In this document: piece after piece, positions 33,499 to 46,085 of the stretch | Numbering within the stretch: the stretch's first letter is position 1 | How the letters are laid out: every line of letters begins with the position of its first letter | Assembly (NCBI GenBank): GCA_031002005.1 | Contig: CM061918.1 | Coordinates: forward strand, 40,366,947-40,430,946 | Origin: Vandiemenella viatica | Lineage: Eukaryota > Arthropoda > Insecta > Orthoptera > Morabidae | Length of the DNA stretch: 64,000 nucleotides | Reading direction: 5' to 3' | Position numbers and translations under genes: made by a program | Notes under the pieces: model-generated | Seen by the model: only the letters and a program-made list of their open reading frames with translations | Database searches by the model: none | What the model was told of the DNA's origin: nothing

Positions 33499-36390
33499 TT
33501 CACAGAAACCTGGAAATACTAAGAATGTGTGTGTTCCTGCAAACATCAGTTGTAGAAGGATAGTTCCTTCCTCTGCCCTTACATGAATTAGCTACTTGGC
33601 ACCTTTTATCCCATCACAGCCAGGGAATTGTCTGATAATGTTATTATTGGCATTAGCTGAATATTTTGTGTGTTGCCTGTGGTATCTCATTTTGTTTCCT
33701 GTTCCAGTCTGGTCAGTGACTGTTTCTCTACATATACTTTTTTATTGTTACTATCATCCACATCCTGCTTTTCACAGTTAGGAATTGCTGACAATATGCA
33801 ATTGATCTATTGTAACAGTCTTATATGTGTTTAGTGTTTCAACAGATTAAGATTTACTGCTAAATGGGAATCAAGTAAATGTGTGTTACGATTATAATTT
33901 GAAATCCTGTGGAGCACAGAAGTTTGATTGAAAAGCTATTGAAGAAGCCTGCTTAGTGCCATTTGGGGTTTCATTTAATTAATTTCTATAAAGAGAAAAC
34001 GTTTTTGATCACGTACCTAATTGGAACAGTTTTTTCAGTTAGTTTATTATTGTGAAAACAACTAAATTGTGTGTTTGCATGATGTTTTTTTCCCCCTGTG
34101 TGTTGTACAAACTAAAAATATGAGAGCAGTGGAAATAATTGCAGTAATTGTAGTAACTGTTTGTGATATAGTATTCTGTGTACAACAAATGATTGTATTG
34201 TGTAAAAATATTGTATTTTTGTATGAACAAAGACTTTATATTTGTTCTCAGAGTTACATCATCTGTAATTTGTCTTACTAATTATTTCTTTAAGTTTTGT
34301 TTAATTATTAGTTATTTCTGTGAGTAGTTTAGGTTTCATTATTTTTGATACATACAGGTTGTCTGATGGAATAATCAGATTCCTGTGAAATTTTTCTGAG
34401 AGTTTCACCATATAATGTTGAAGAAACAGATCATTTTGATGACAGCCTATTCTATTATTAAATGCCAATTATTTTCTGAAGTCAGTACTGTGATTTTCCG
34501 GTCAAGAAGTATGATGAAAAAGCTTTTACAGGAACAATTTCTGCATTCCAACAATCACTATAGTATTTGGTGTAGAAGAAAATTAATTCTGATTTTAATT
34601 TCTCTTTAATGTGGTAGTTTAAAATGTGGCTTCTTTCTATATATATACTACATATATATCCAATACAGCCATGCTTTGATAGAAATATGTAATTGGAATG
34701 GATCAGTGGTGTATTGTCTTGTACCAACATAATGAAGCCAAAAATGCTACTTGTTCATTTTCCAAGGGTATAAATATTGCTAACTAGTTGTATTAGCTTG
34801 AGTAAATGTACTTTGTACATAAGGTTTAGCTTAGGGGAAAAAAAAGAAGTTCATCGGAATTTTTCTCCATATATACAGCAGAGTTGACAAGGTGAATTGT
34901 AAAAGTACACATTTACAACTTTGCTTTGTTGTCTATACAAATGTTTATGAAGTCAAAGATATGTATTGCGAAAGTCTGTTGTTGGTGAAAAAATTAATTT
35001 CTAAAATTATTTTTGTAAATGAGAGATTCTTATTTTGTGTAAATGTCGATATAAATTGGATATTGTCTTTTGATAGACATTAATGTTGTTAAATTATAAC
35101 AATTGCAAATTCTATAAACATAAATAGGTTTTTTTTTACTTTGTAACTTGACATTTTTCAGGTTGTATTGTTGTAGCACCTAAGTTTATAATCATTTCAG
35201 AAGTATGAATGCTATAAAAGGTTGACGGTAATAGTCCCAACTAACGATCCAAAGTTAAATCACTGTGTTTCGCTGTGAGGGCGTAGGTTTTTTCTGACCT
35301 ATTTTGTTGAGAGCTTCATACGAGACTGTTAGATGTTTTGTTGCTGTGTATTGCATAAAGTTGCTCATTTTTCATTTGAAAAAGTTGGAAATGTGTGTTT
35401 AATATCTTTTATTGATAGATTTAAAGCAAAACTGCTTTAAAAATATGTTCAAAAATTTTGTAGCTGCATTGTTGAAATGATTCTTTAGCCAGTAGTTGTT
35501 CTTAACTGTAATTTTATACTGCAGTTTATTATTTTTATGATTGAATATACTTTCAAGAAGAACTGTTGAACAACTCTCAATACAGTGTATTGTTCTAAAG
35601 CATTAAAGCGATTAAAGATTAAAGAATGTTTTTTGATGACCTACTCCAAGGAAATCAGGCTGAAAAAATATGGAATTTTGCTTAGATTCGGATACAATTG
35701 CCAGCACAAAATATCTTTAAATGGGGAGACTGTACTCTCAACCAGAAGTTGTCATCACATTTGTCAAGTTTAAGTAATGTAAATATTGTTTGTTTCAATT
35801 GCATTTCTCTTATGAATATTTATTTAGTGTCCATGTGTATTTACAACAAGAGTCACCAGAAACAAGTCAAGATAAGATAGGTTGAGTTAATGAAATAAAT
35901 TTGGCTGAAAAACAATGTTAAATTGTGTTGTCAGTAGATATATTAGGGCCAATCAAATATAACTGAAATATTTGATGTAATTATGGAATACTTCGATGCT
36001 TATTAATGTGGCTACAACAAACTATTGGTATGAATTAGTTGGCATGCGAAATGTTACACGATTGTTTGTACCCTTCTTTTTTTGCTAATTGCCACAATTC
36101 ATGAACAGAAGGATAATGTAATTATAAAGTTTGTTGAACATGGAAGTGTTAAACCAGCAGACAATTTGTATAGATTGTGGGGACAGTTTTACAGTGGTAT
36201 ACATTCGAAGAATCAAGTATACAAGTGAGACAAGTTGTTCTGTGTAGTCTTGGCAGTAGTCTCCAGTTACAGCAAAGACCCTGATTTGTGTGTTATGTTA
36301 ACGATTTTGTATGGTTTAATGGAGGCTATGTAGCAAAATAGTTTTGTACTTGTTTTTCCTGTATATTAAACAAAATTTTCTAAGAAATAA
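33499..36390 (+). other. 3'UTR-like region, possibly ending a host gene
   Basis: Directly after the gap one plus-strand frame (33500-33586) reads SQKPGNTKNVCVPANISC and continues to PSSALT before a stop; this could be the tail of a coding exon. The next 2.8 kb have no long frames and no recognised repeats. They are T-rich on the plus strand and contain many TTTTTGTA/TGTAAATA-like strings, which is what long insect 3'UTRs look like. An ATTAAA signal lies at 36365-36370. All this is compositional evidence; the coding tail is short and may be chance. Confidence 0.3.
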
Positions 36391-37009
36391 GATCTGCATT
36401 ATATCTGATTATGACTTTTATTTGGAGAATGAAAAAATTATAAATTAAATATTGAACATCCTCAAACTGAATTAAAGAGTAATGTGGAAAAAATAAGAGG
36501 GAATATGAGGAGCCAAATAGTACAAAAACAGTAAATGAATAAAATAAACCACACTTGAGGGCGGCTATGATGTTGGAAGGGGGGGGGGGGGGGGAGAGAA
36601 TTGAGATAAATACAATGTCACAGGCATTTAGGCGACCATTTAATCGTATGGGAGTGACTTGAATCATGTAAGGCAAAAAGTTTTATGCACTGTAATCCTC
36701 ATTTTTAGGGATTGAAATTTTGAAGGTAATATTTACCATATATTTAACACAGGCAAACATTGGCAATCTAACCTAACCAGTGTCCATTCCAGTTCGCACA
36801 ATTCAAATAACCCCAACAGTGAGAGCGGTCAGAGACTTCACTAATAGTACTTCCTTTTATAAACTCAAACATATCCTACAAATATATCTTTAATATCAGG
36901 CATTCTTCTGACCTTAACCTCCAGTCAGACACCAAGAACAAAAATCTACCACTTAATTTATTAATTATAATTTTATCTGTATGTATATATATTTAGATAA
37001 CAGTGACAA
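36391..37009. other. AT-rich spacer with G16 homopolymer
   Basis: A run of 16 G lies at 36579-36594, a simple repeat likely to be length-variable and error-prone. No gene seen. Confidence 0.5.
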
Positions 37010-37110
37010 TAAAATGGCTGCTAGGCATTAGTGTTTTTGTTTTCATCCTGGTCTCCTGCCTTCATTTGTGGTAAGTGACAGATTCTTTTTTGTATCATTC
37101 CTTGTATATG
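37010..37110. repeat. foldback family, isolated right end
   Basis: Contains the family's right-end signature ctcctgccttcatttgtggt then aagtgacagattc. No matching left end nearby on the expected side. Confidence 0.55.
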
Positions 37111-37149
37111 TACTTGTGGAGTAGGAAGAAATGCTGTGAGGTGATATTT

Positions 37150-37436
37150 ACATGGAAAGGAGAGGTAAAATATATCAACCACTCACCAAAGTTGTAGACA
37201 GGAGGGCATCAGCAACAAAAAAACTATATTTCAGGCTATGCCATTTTCCAAGAAAATAGAACTATGTGATATGGTTCAGTATATGCACATCTGATACCCT
37301 TTGCCATGATTGAGGTTTTATTCAGAACTATTGTAAAGTGTGTTGGTATTTGTGTGTTTAATACGGCCCTCATGCCTTTGTCCATGGTGATGGGATTACT
37401 TTCGCTATCTTTTCTTGGCTTTTCATATAGTTACTA
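37150..37436. repeat. foldback family copy
   Basis: The left end ggaaaggagaggtaaaat is followed by caaccactcaccaaagttgt and aggagggcat; the right end is ccctcatgcctttgtccatggt then gatgggatta. Together they show the inverted family signature, with diverged arms and an inner 'attgtaaagtgtgttggt' block like the copy at 2376. Confidence 0.6.
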
Positions 37437-39123
37437 ACATAGCGCAATAGCAGAATAGGCAAGATAGCTATCTTGAGTACATTCCTCCTTCAGTACAGTA
37501 GGAATGATAAAGTTGGTTGATCACTGGGACCATCTGCAACACTGTCAACTGGGGACTGTGACAAAAGGGACAGGCAGAGGCATACATTGCCTGATGTTGC
37601 AGTGCAGTGCAGCTCTGGTTCTCACTGCACAACATCCAACCTGAAGATGGCAGAAGAGTCAGCCGCCGAAAGCTCGTTGTTGCATTTCAACAACATACGG
37701 CGAAAAACCCATCGATACGCCGTGAAAGCCTTCGATCTTACAACATATGTCACTGATGATGCTCTGGAAATAGAGTGAAGTGCATACAACTTATAGAATA
37801 AAACAAAATTCAATTGCATCGGTGTATCATTAACCTTTATAAAAAAAAAAGATTAACTCACAATTGAGGAAATGGCCCACAACATCCAGTTATTTTAGAC
37901 TAATGCTTATGATAATAGTGAATGTTTACAGGCTGAATACTTGGCGGTAAGATGCAGATATCTTACTACATGTGGTAGATGGCATTCTAAAGAAGCTAGG
38001 TATGAAACATTTCCCCCTAATTTCCTCTTATCGTAGTCCATTCAGATTTCTTCCAGTTTCTTGCCAACAATCTTTTCCGCCTTAAGGTGAAGACCACATG
38101 AATGAGCTGAAATAAGACTTTCCACTGAAATCTGGGTGCACGGCAGTGCACCCATGAAGTTGAGTCAACAGTGTTACTGCCTACCTTTTTCTCAAAGCGA
38201 TTTGGACCATTTTTGTACCTTGAAACCTTTGGTCATATTGATGCTACATGTCCAAAATTTCTGTTACGCAGCGATATCAGCAATCTTAGCAAATATACTA
38301 AGTTCTATTGCATTATGTTCTTAGGTCAGATGTTATTCAGATGCAAACTTCAGCAATTTTGTCACTCACTCACTGATGATCATCAGAGCTCTAAAGTACT
38401 TTCCGTAGTTGTAGAAAGCTGAAATTTCGCACACACATAAAATTTTACCCCCATATTATAAGAAAAGTGTGAAACTAGTACATTTCCATATGTATATATA
38501 CATATTCCCCTTACCTACCTCTAACATGAGATCACTATCTACTATAATAACTTATATACCTAAGATTACTAAATTTAACCAGTGTATTAAATTTTACTTC
38601 CTTCCTTTCTATACTTTGGAAGTTAGTGATTACAATTTTTTTTCAACCACAGCACACCGACAAAAAAATCTATTGTATTTCCAGTTATCCAGGAAACAAG
38701 TAATTTGGCACACTTATATGGTTTCATCCCTAAATCATAATAAAAGTCTAATATTGGTGTTTTTCACCATATTTATTCAATTGTAATAAAAAAGAAAAAT
38801 TTTGGCACATATTTGTAGCCTAATTGCTTTGCTTTATATTAAGCTACATACCTGAGTTTTATTTAATGAATAGAGTTCATCAAGTGTAAATAAAATCTTA
38901 AAGGTTTACTTTGTTCCTATGCTTATTTTGCAAGTTATTAATTATTTACTTATGATGGTAGTTAAACCAGAAACAATTTACATTACTGGCTATGGGCTGT
39001 ACCCATTGTTTGAAGAGAGTGGGGCATTGTTGGTAACATATATTAATATCTCCAGTTCTGAGGTGTACGTATTTGTCGATTTTTAAATGAAATCATTACA
39101 TTTGAGCGGAGATTGAAAAACCA
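37437..39123. other. mixed sequence with an unclassified repeat-like block
   Basis: At 37530-37760 a less AT-rich block includes 'cctgaagatggcagaagagt' and 'cagccgccgaaagctcgttg'. This wording is common near the ends of dispersed repeats such as Penelope-like elements. A short open frame crosses it but does not look like a host gene. The rest (37830-39123) is AT-rich with no supported feature. Confidence 0.3.
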
Positions 39124-39346
39124 AACATGGTGCGTAATGCTCTGGCCTCACATTTGGGAGGACACAGGTTCAAATCTCTGTCTGGGCATCCAGATTTGGG
39201 TTTTCTGTGATCTCCCCAAATCATCCCAGGCAAATGCCAGAAGGCTTCCTAAAACAAAGACCATGGATGAATTCCTTCCTGTTTCTTGTCCCCAATCTTC
39301 ATCCCGCCTCTGATGACCTTGTCATTAATGGGGCGTAAAGCTATAA
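39124..39346 (+). repeat. tRNA-derived SINE
   Basis: The head has a B-box-like aggttcaaatct, the body carries cagatttgggttttctgtga, and the 3' end is tgatgaccttgtcattaatg. It aligns with 51902-52092 over most of its length. It is moderately decayed. Confidence 0.75.
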
Positions 39347-39383
39347 TTCAGAATAAGTGATCAACTTACAATAGGAAATTAGA

Positions 39384-39748
39384 TCCCACAAAAACAATTC
39401 TTGTAAAAATAGGCATGTCATAATTTTTACTGAAATGGTAGGCATAACATATATGATTTATTGTAAGACTTGTTAAATCTGAAAAAAGTGTATTTGTAAA
39501 TTTGACAAACCAACACCAAGGTTTTTTTGTATATGTTTACTAAAACATGGTATGCATAATGACCAAGTCACCAGAATATTTTAAATTCTAAACAAATGAC
39601 ATAACACCAAGAGAAACCATTCTGTTTCAGAAAGGGACGCGAATACATAATGCAAAGTATTAACTTGGTTCAGTATAAGATCTCATAACTTTTCTCACTA
39701 CAAAAGAACGAGATTTGACGGATTTTTCCAAGAATTGTTTTTGTGGGA
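39384..39748. mobile_element. short TIR element (MITE)
   Basis: The left end tcccacaaaaacaattcttg is repeated inverted at the right end (39748), with about 24 matching bases. The interior of about 315 bases is AT-rich and non-coding. A similar string (ccacaaaaaataattcgtgt) near 22960 suggests further copies. The superfamily is unclear because the target duplication is not obvious. Confidence 0.6.
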
Positions 39749-40269
39749 TAAGACTTTAACTGTGACTGTTTATCTGTGTTATTATGATTGCTGACAATGA
39801 TAACAACATAAGTAAACATGCTGTGCATAGCACCAGGGCCCGCTCTAGCGGTATTGCCGCCCCGGACAAATAGACAAATTGCCGCCCCTTAAGATTATGT
39901 TGGATTATATATATTTTTTTAAAATAATTAATTTTTAATCAAATAAAATATTTAATTTTAATAAAATCATATATTCATAAATAAACTTATTGAATTTTGA
40001 TCTAGCAGGACAAAATAGAGAAATTAATTATGAAATATCTGTACATAGCCACAAATTAACCATATTTTTACGTTTTTAAATGCTTTTACAGATGGATATC
40101 ATCACACAAACAATCTAAATGCCATTATTTTGAAAATAAAACGAGATTACATCAAATACGCTAAAATCACAAAAAACTTCTTTTTCTTACTTTCAGGTTG
40201 TGAATTTTTTATTACATCTTAAAATTTACTTCATCAGCAATTTGATACTCATTTGCCAAAATGGCTAAA

Positions 40270-41860
40270 TCATTAAATTATCAATTTCTTGGTTTTCGTA
40301 AATGCTTAGCAAGGCGTCGTATACATCTCCCAAATGAAATTTTAAAGATTTAATGCCTTTATCCTCTCTATCCTACTCTCCCATCTAGTGTCACTCCATA
40401 TTTTCAAAGTTGAACCCTTAACATGCTTTAAAAGTATTGCCCATCGAAAAGTAGATGCCAAAAATAATAAATATATTTTTTGGACCATGTTGAAGAAATT
40501 AGCGGCTTCCAAGGATGATTTTGCCATTAATAACAAGATTGAGAGAATGGCTACTACACGGAACATTGAATGTTTGCGAATTATATTGTTTAATTCTAAA
40601 TTGCACTCCTGCTTTATTGCCCCCCATATTGGACCCGTTGTCAGTCCCTGTCCTCTGATATCCTGCAAATTTAAACACAAGTCATTAAGTTCTCCAACTA
40701 TAATGTCAGACATTAGTTTTCCTGTGAATCTTTCAACTGGTAAGAAGCCTTAAAAGCTTTCATTAATTTTAATTTCAACATCACGTTTAAATTTATTGGT
40801 TGAAACATATCTGATTACAAGAGTAATTTGCTGTATCTTACTAAAGTCAGGAGTACAGTTTAAAATTATGGAAAAATATTTGAATTTTTTAAATTCATTA
40901 ATAACATGAGACTTTACACTTTGATGCAGCAGATCTACTATCCCGGTTTGTAGCCTATATTTTTTCCAAGATATTGAGCTTTAGTCTCTACTTTTTAGAG
41001 CACTCAACGGACGTGCTCTTCCATAATGGGATCGTATTAAGACAGTAATTCAACTATTTTTAAGAAATTACCGTTATTATGCTCAAACAACTTGTCGCTT
41101 GCACCTTGAAAAACCAGTCAACTTTTACCAAGCATTTTGGTAATTGCAACGATTCTTAGAAGCACCTCATTCCAATGATTTATTTCGGCATTAATAACTC
41201 TTTGAGTGGCAGCATCTACAGTTTTACAACAATTTAATCTTTTTTGCCTGAATATGATTTTTCGAAATTTCATGCTCTTTTAAAGTTTCGTCGAGGTGCT
41301 TCCAATTTTTAAAACTCTCCTTTGAGAGAGAACTAACTAAACAACTGAAAATTTTGCAACAGAAGCAGTAAACGCAGTAGCTAATCTCGCAATATTTGCT
41401 CTGCGTTGCTGAAAGTTCGTGCATAATATTTTGCGCTAAAACGTCGATCTGTGTCATTGGTAGGAAATTTGTAATTATGCAGTAGTTTAGGTGGACCTTG
41501 CCTTACTAAAAAGCTTCTTACGACGTCTCATAAAATTCTTAGCCACAAAGTTTTAGAACGCCTTCTGTGAGTCTCACGTTGGTGTCAGTTCCAGTTGGTT
41601 TACAAACTTCGTTCATTTGTTCGCTATTATTCTCTGATGATTCTATACATGGAGGAAGGAATCCTTTCTCCATGATTCTATACTTCTTTTGTATCCCGAC
41701 CTGATATTGGATTCTAAGATGTGTTTTGGTAAACCCTGAATACAGTATATTTTTTTAACGCGCCAGATTGATTCTGCCTTTACGCTTCCTTTCCCAACCT
41801 TCTTTTTTTTGTACTGGTAACCAGATAGTTTTCTTTGACCGTCAGACATTTTGGAAGAGG
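40270..41860 (-). pseudogene. hAT transposase remnant, ZMYM1-like
   Basis: Broken hAT transposase of the kind often annotated as zinc finger MYM-type protein 1-like. Right to left: the N-terminus MSDGQRKLSGYQYKKKK (from about 41846); a TTF-type zinc-finger region with CVYCFCCKIF and FKNWKHL (41224-41457); then the catalytic-domain segment with DIRGQGLTTG, ILLLMAKSSLEAANFF and the hallmark SDTRWESRIE (40342-40713). A further decayed piece continues to about 40270. The segments lie in different frames and stops intervene. The C-terminal dimerisation domain is missing or unrecognisable. The gene therefore cannot be functional. Confidence 0.78.
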
Positions 41861-42340
41861 CGCATGCACGTAACTCAAACAATGTACACTATAAAATAAT
41901 ATAAAAAAGTAAATATTTATCCTTGCTCTAAATAAGCTAAAACCATAACTAAGATAAATTATTCTCAGTCGATATAAAAAAATATTTATGCACAACACAC
42001 AATATTTTCCATACCCTGTGAACATAAAGAAAGTCTAGTGTTACTACACAGTCAAAGCTTATTCGCGGATGATACTATCCGTAAATTTGCTGCAAATAGA
42101 GAAACCGTGTATACAGAATGGCAATATCTATAGGCTTAAATGGAATAGGTTCCAAGTTCACAAAAAAAATGATGTTGTGGAGTGATTGTCACGCAATGCA
42201 CTTATTAAACCAACTGACAAAGTTATTCACATTCACTAAAATAGTTAATGAATTTCTTTTTGTTGAGACGATTTACAAATGCAGCATTTAGAGTATCTGT
42301 AAACCGCATTCGTATATATAATAAACACCATGGATTGTTA

Positions 42341-45011
42341 GAGGAACTGCAGCATATTTGGAATACCAGTTTGTTTTTTTGAGAATAAACTTAAAGAAAA
42401 AAGGGATAGCTTAGTTAAAAATACATTTATTATTTGAAAAACTATTAAACTTTAATATTAATAACTATAATATAAAACAAAAGTCATGAACCTTATCAAA
42501 AAACAGAAGAACTACAAAATTAAAAATTATGTGAATTGACTTAGAGGGCAGGTAATTTGGAATATAGTATTCCAAATTATATTCACATTTTTTATTAACA
42601 TACTGTTAACACTTTATCTTAAAAACTAATTAATTTTCAATCTTTGTAACAGTTTTACAGTCTTGAGTTCTCTAACTAATCAATCTTTTTAAACAAAATA
42701 TCAAAAACAATCTTATTATTAAGTAATCAGTCACAATAATCACAGAAAAGTGTTAATTTTTAACTTATTGTTTACTATGCTTAATTACTATTTTTGCAGT
42801 AATCACAAATATAAACACCAGATTCATAACCACCACAAGCACCGTGAACCCACAATTCGCACATTAAGCACTGCACCCATTCTTCACCCCTTTTATCCTC
42901 ACTGTATTTTCCGTTACAGAAAAAACATTCGGCGTCGTCGTCAGTAGGAATTGCAGTCTCATCTCTCGTAGCTACATCGTCGGACAAGTCTGATATAGCA
43001 TCAGGATTCGGATCTGATGAGTCACTGTCTGTCATATTCCTCTTCTTTGTTACTTTCTTCTTTCCTTTTCCCTTCATCAGTTTTTTCTGTTGTCCGTTTT
43101 CTTTCTCAGACTTTTTAAGTTGTGCATTCTCAAGGTCTTTTTATAAGGCGAACTTGAGATTATTGTAGATCATGCTGGCTTACGGCCTCTATTGCTAGTT
43201 CTCTCTTTAACTGTGGGCACTGGAGAAATTTGAGAAGGAGTAACAAGGTCTTAATATTTGACGGCTCTAGGTCTGAGTCATCAACATTCTCCATTCGCAA
43301 AGTAGTAACCATGGGCGAAGTTATCGTCATTGAAATGGTTTGACAATCTTGATCTTCTTCAAAATCTGCAGCAGCAGCCATGTAATCGGCTTGAGTAAAT
43401 ATATTTCGATTTAATGGATATATGCCACCAACTCTGAAACCATTAGCAGCAATTTCCGAATAGTTCAGCAACGTCATATGGTGTTATAGGTCTATTATTT
43501 TCTCGGAGAAACACCCGAACTTCTTCACTATAATAAGACTTTAGGGGTCCCATGAAACTGCGATCCAGTGGTTGAACTTTATGCGTAAAATGAGGTGGTA
43601 GTGACAGGATCGTCACATAATGCTGTTTTGCTAGATCTATCAGCTCTATGTTCTTGGTGTGACTGTAATGGCCATCGAGAATCAAGTGCACTGGGGATGC
43701 CTCTGTTGGTTTCACATATTCTACAAAATGTTGAAACCATTGCGTAAATAAGTGAGTTTGGATCCATCCCGATGGATGTGCTTTTCCTATAGAACCAACT
43801 GGAGCTCCTCTCATTAAAGCATCAGACATATTTTTACGCGGAAAAATTACATGGGAGGAACAAATATTCCTGCTGGGCTCATACAAATTAGAATAGTTAT
43901 TAAGGACCCTCTTTCGGCTGACGTCATTGCTCCGATTTGTTTCTTCCCTTTTTGAGCTATAATTTTTGGAATTTTACTCTGGACTATAGAAAGGCCAGCC
44001 TGGATTTTTTCAAGATTGTCGTAAAATTCATCCATTCTTTCTTTAGTAAATCCGTTAGCTCGTGCTTGAGATGTGCCAGTTGGCTGTCTTATAGACAAAG
44101 TTGCCTGATGTCGTTTTAAAAACCCTTTTAGCCAGTATCTTCCAGCAAACCCATGCTTAAAAGGATTTTGTAAATTATTCTTGACAGCCAGTTGATACGC
44201 CAAACGGCGCAAGTCCGTTCTGGTAATCCCATAAAACTTATTCTCCATACTTAATAGTACTCCACTAGCAAATTTTCAATATCTTGACCGAAAACTGGCT
44301 TTCGACCAATAATTTTATTCATTACCGATTCAATCGGGAGTCTTTATCATTGACAAAACGAAAAAGTGTTGACCTGGGAACGTTGAAGAGTTTAGCATCC
44401 TTTAAGTATCCCATCCTCTTTTCTCGAACGGCGGCAATAGCAGCAGCCATTTTCTCCCATATCTTTCTCTTCTTGTTGCATACTTGAGGGGTTGCCATTT
44501 CTGGGAAAAAAAAAAAAAAACAGGCGAATTAATATCTACTTATAAAATGTGCATAAAATTTGGAATATTCCAAATTATGTTCACGTGTAGTATCCCAAAT
44601 TAACAACATACCATCCTAACCTAAAACGGCATGTCACATTTTCAATTCTACAAATATTCACAAAATCAAAGTTAAATCATTAACTAAAAAGGTCACATAA
44701 CAGATTGAATTATTACACTAACTATTTTACTTATGAGATTAAATAATTATCATTGTTTGCATACTTACCAAAAAGTTTTAAATCTTTCGTCTTGTTCCGT
44801 CGGGGCTGGTAGCCGGAATGTCAAAATGGCGTCCTGTTTTTAATGCTAGATGCAGTGTGTCTTACGACGTTATGTTTACGACAAAAAAAAAAAAAAAAAA
44901 AAAAAATAAATAAATAAATAAATAAAAATAAATAGATCAGGCGCTAGTAGTTATTTAGATATCGAAGTATTCCAAGTTACCTACAGTATCCCAAATATGC
45001 TGCTGTTCCTC
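42341..45011 (-). mobile_element. pogo-family DNA transposon nested in the hAT
   Basis: The inverted ends are gaggaactgcagcatatttg on the left and, inverted, gaggaacagcagcatatttg on the right, flanked by TA on both sides (42339-42340 and 45012-45013). Subterminal motifs of the form agtattccaaatta and agtatcccaaatta recur just inside both ends and are likely transposase-binding sites. The length is 2671 bases. It contains a minus-strand transposase gene and an A-run with (aaat)n at 44880-44934. Confidence 0.88.
42781..44498 (-). pseudogene. pogo transposase with C-terminal PHD-like zinc domain, frameshifted
   Basis: DDE transposase of the pogo/Tigger/jerky type. It starts at 44498 (MATPQVCNKKRK), with a pipsqueak-type helix-turn-helix (VREKRMGYLKDAKLFNVPRS), then the second DNA-binding half (TRTDLRRLAYQLA, KHGFAGRYWLKGFL). 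The catalytic core has HLILDGHYSH (second aspartate), LPPHFTHKVQPLDRSF (third) and ANGFRVGGIYPLN. The C-terminal frame (42781-43077) is acidic and Lys-rich, then C-x2-C, C-x2-C-x4-H-x2-C and C-x2-C, a PHD-like zinc finger. Breaks: frame change after NDKDSR (about 44320), a stop or frame change before ENKFYG, and shifts near 43860, 43455 and 43100. The gene is dead. Confidence 0.82.
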
Positions 45012-46078
45012 TATATATTAGCAGTTTGCATTCGAAATTAAATATACTAATGGTATGTGAAGTAACTAATCGGTAATCAGCAGCTGGTAATATTATTTAT
45101 TTATTAATGATTGTAACTACTGTCCCACACCCACTAAACTACAGTATTTTCACAAGCGATCAAAGCTAGCGTATATAATTTAACCCAACCAAAACACTAA
45201 CAATGCTTGTATCTAATTTGTACAACAAATCTGTGATGCTCGGATTTCGAGAAGAAATTATTATGCAAGTTATTCCACTAAGATCCGTATAGATTTGGTT
45301 CATCAATTCAATAAAATAAATACTCAGCATCTCCCGCCAAGCACTATCGATTCCATGTACTGTATTAGAGCCTAGCTGCAATTGCGAAAAACTCCTTTTC
45401 ACCGCGTCTAGTAACTTGTGGGCAGTATAACGTCGGAATCAGTGCAGGTAGCCAAGGGCAGGTGTAACAGTCCCACCTACTGGGCTTCTGTTGTGTGCTT
45501 TTTTCGTTGTGCGCCTATGTCGTATATCCAACTAAATAACAGTTTAATCATAGATGTACTTACCTTTAGAAATTATGAAATCCTGAAGTAAATTTTATGA
45601 ACTTCCACTTATCACTAATAACATAATAGTAAGACTAATGCTGTTATGTAATGAAACCACTTTTGTAATTAGCAATAATAAGCAAATTGAGACAACAACG
45701 CGTTCTACTCGCGTGCTAAGGCCCAATCCACACAGAAGAGACGTGGCGCGGACTTCGGGCTGAGACATGGCGCGGACGCGGCGCATTTTGAAGTTTCTCC
45801 TATGGCGGAATTCACAGAGGCGGCGAGGCAACGACGCGCCCCTTTGAGGTCCGCGCCCCGTCTCTTCAAAGTCTCTAGGGGCGCACCCAAATAGCTAAGA
45901 ACTGTAAGTTTTTAAAGAACGAAAAATTCGGTATGTGGATTTTTTTTATTAATTAGGTATTTAACACATTAATATTATTAATATTTTTCTCACACTTACA
46001 GCCAAAATGGCGCCCCTAAATTTTAGCGCCCCGGGCAAATGCCCGGTTTGCCCACCCCCCCCCCTAGAGCTGGCCCTG
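45012..46078. other. right part of the hAT, with GC-rich inverted repeat
   Basis: Mostly AT-rich, except 45700-45890, which is strongly GC-rich. There agagacgtggcgcggac (45737-45753) returns inverted at 45849-45865, around an interior with repeated ggcgcggac. This may be another small MITE or part of the hAT end. Short open frames here follow from the GC content. Confidence 0.5.
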
Positions 46079-46085
46079 ATAGCAC

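Larger units (their letters stand above)
39834..46078 (-). mobile_element. hAT element with nested pogo insertion
   Basis: The ends are cagggcccgctctag and, inverted, cagggccagctctag, followed on both sides by GC-rich sequence. The 7-base duplication atagcac lies at 39827-39833 and 46079-46085 (7 of 8 expected for hAT). Removing the pogo element (42341-45011) leaves about 3.6 kb, a normal hAT size. The transposase remnants are on the minus strand at 40342-41860. Confidence 0.82.

Noticed and set aside
32484..33546. Long open frames across the N run
   Set aside because: They consist of undetermined bases only.
37587..37778. 63-codon frame as a host gene
   Set aside because: It lies in a block that looks like a dispersed repeat, without splice sites or a domain.
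45595..45890. Arg/Ala-rich minus-strand frames
   Set aside because: They result from the GC-rich inverted repeat inside the hAT.
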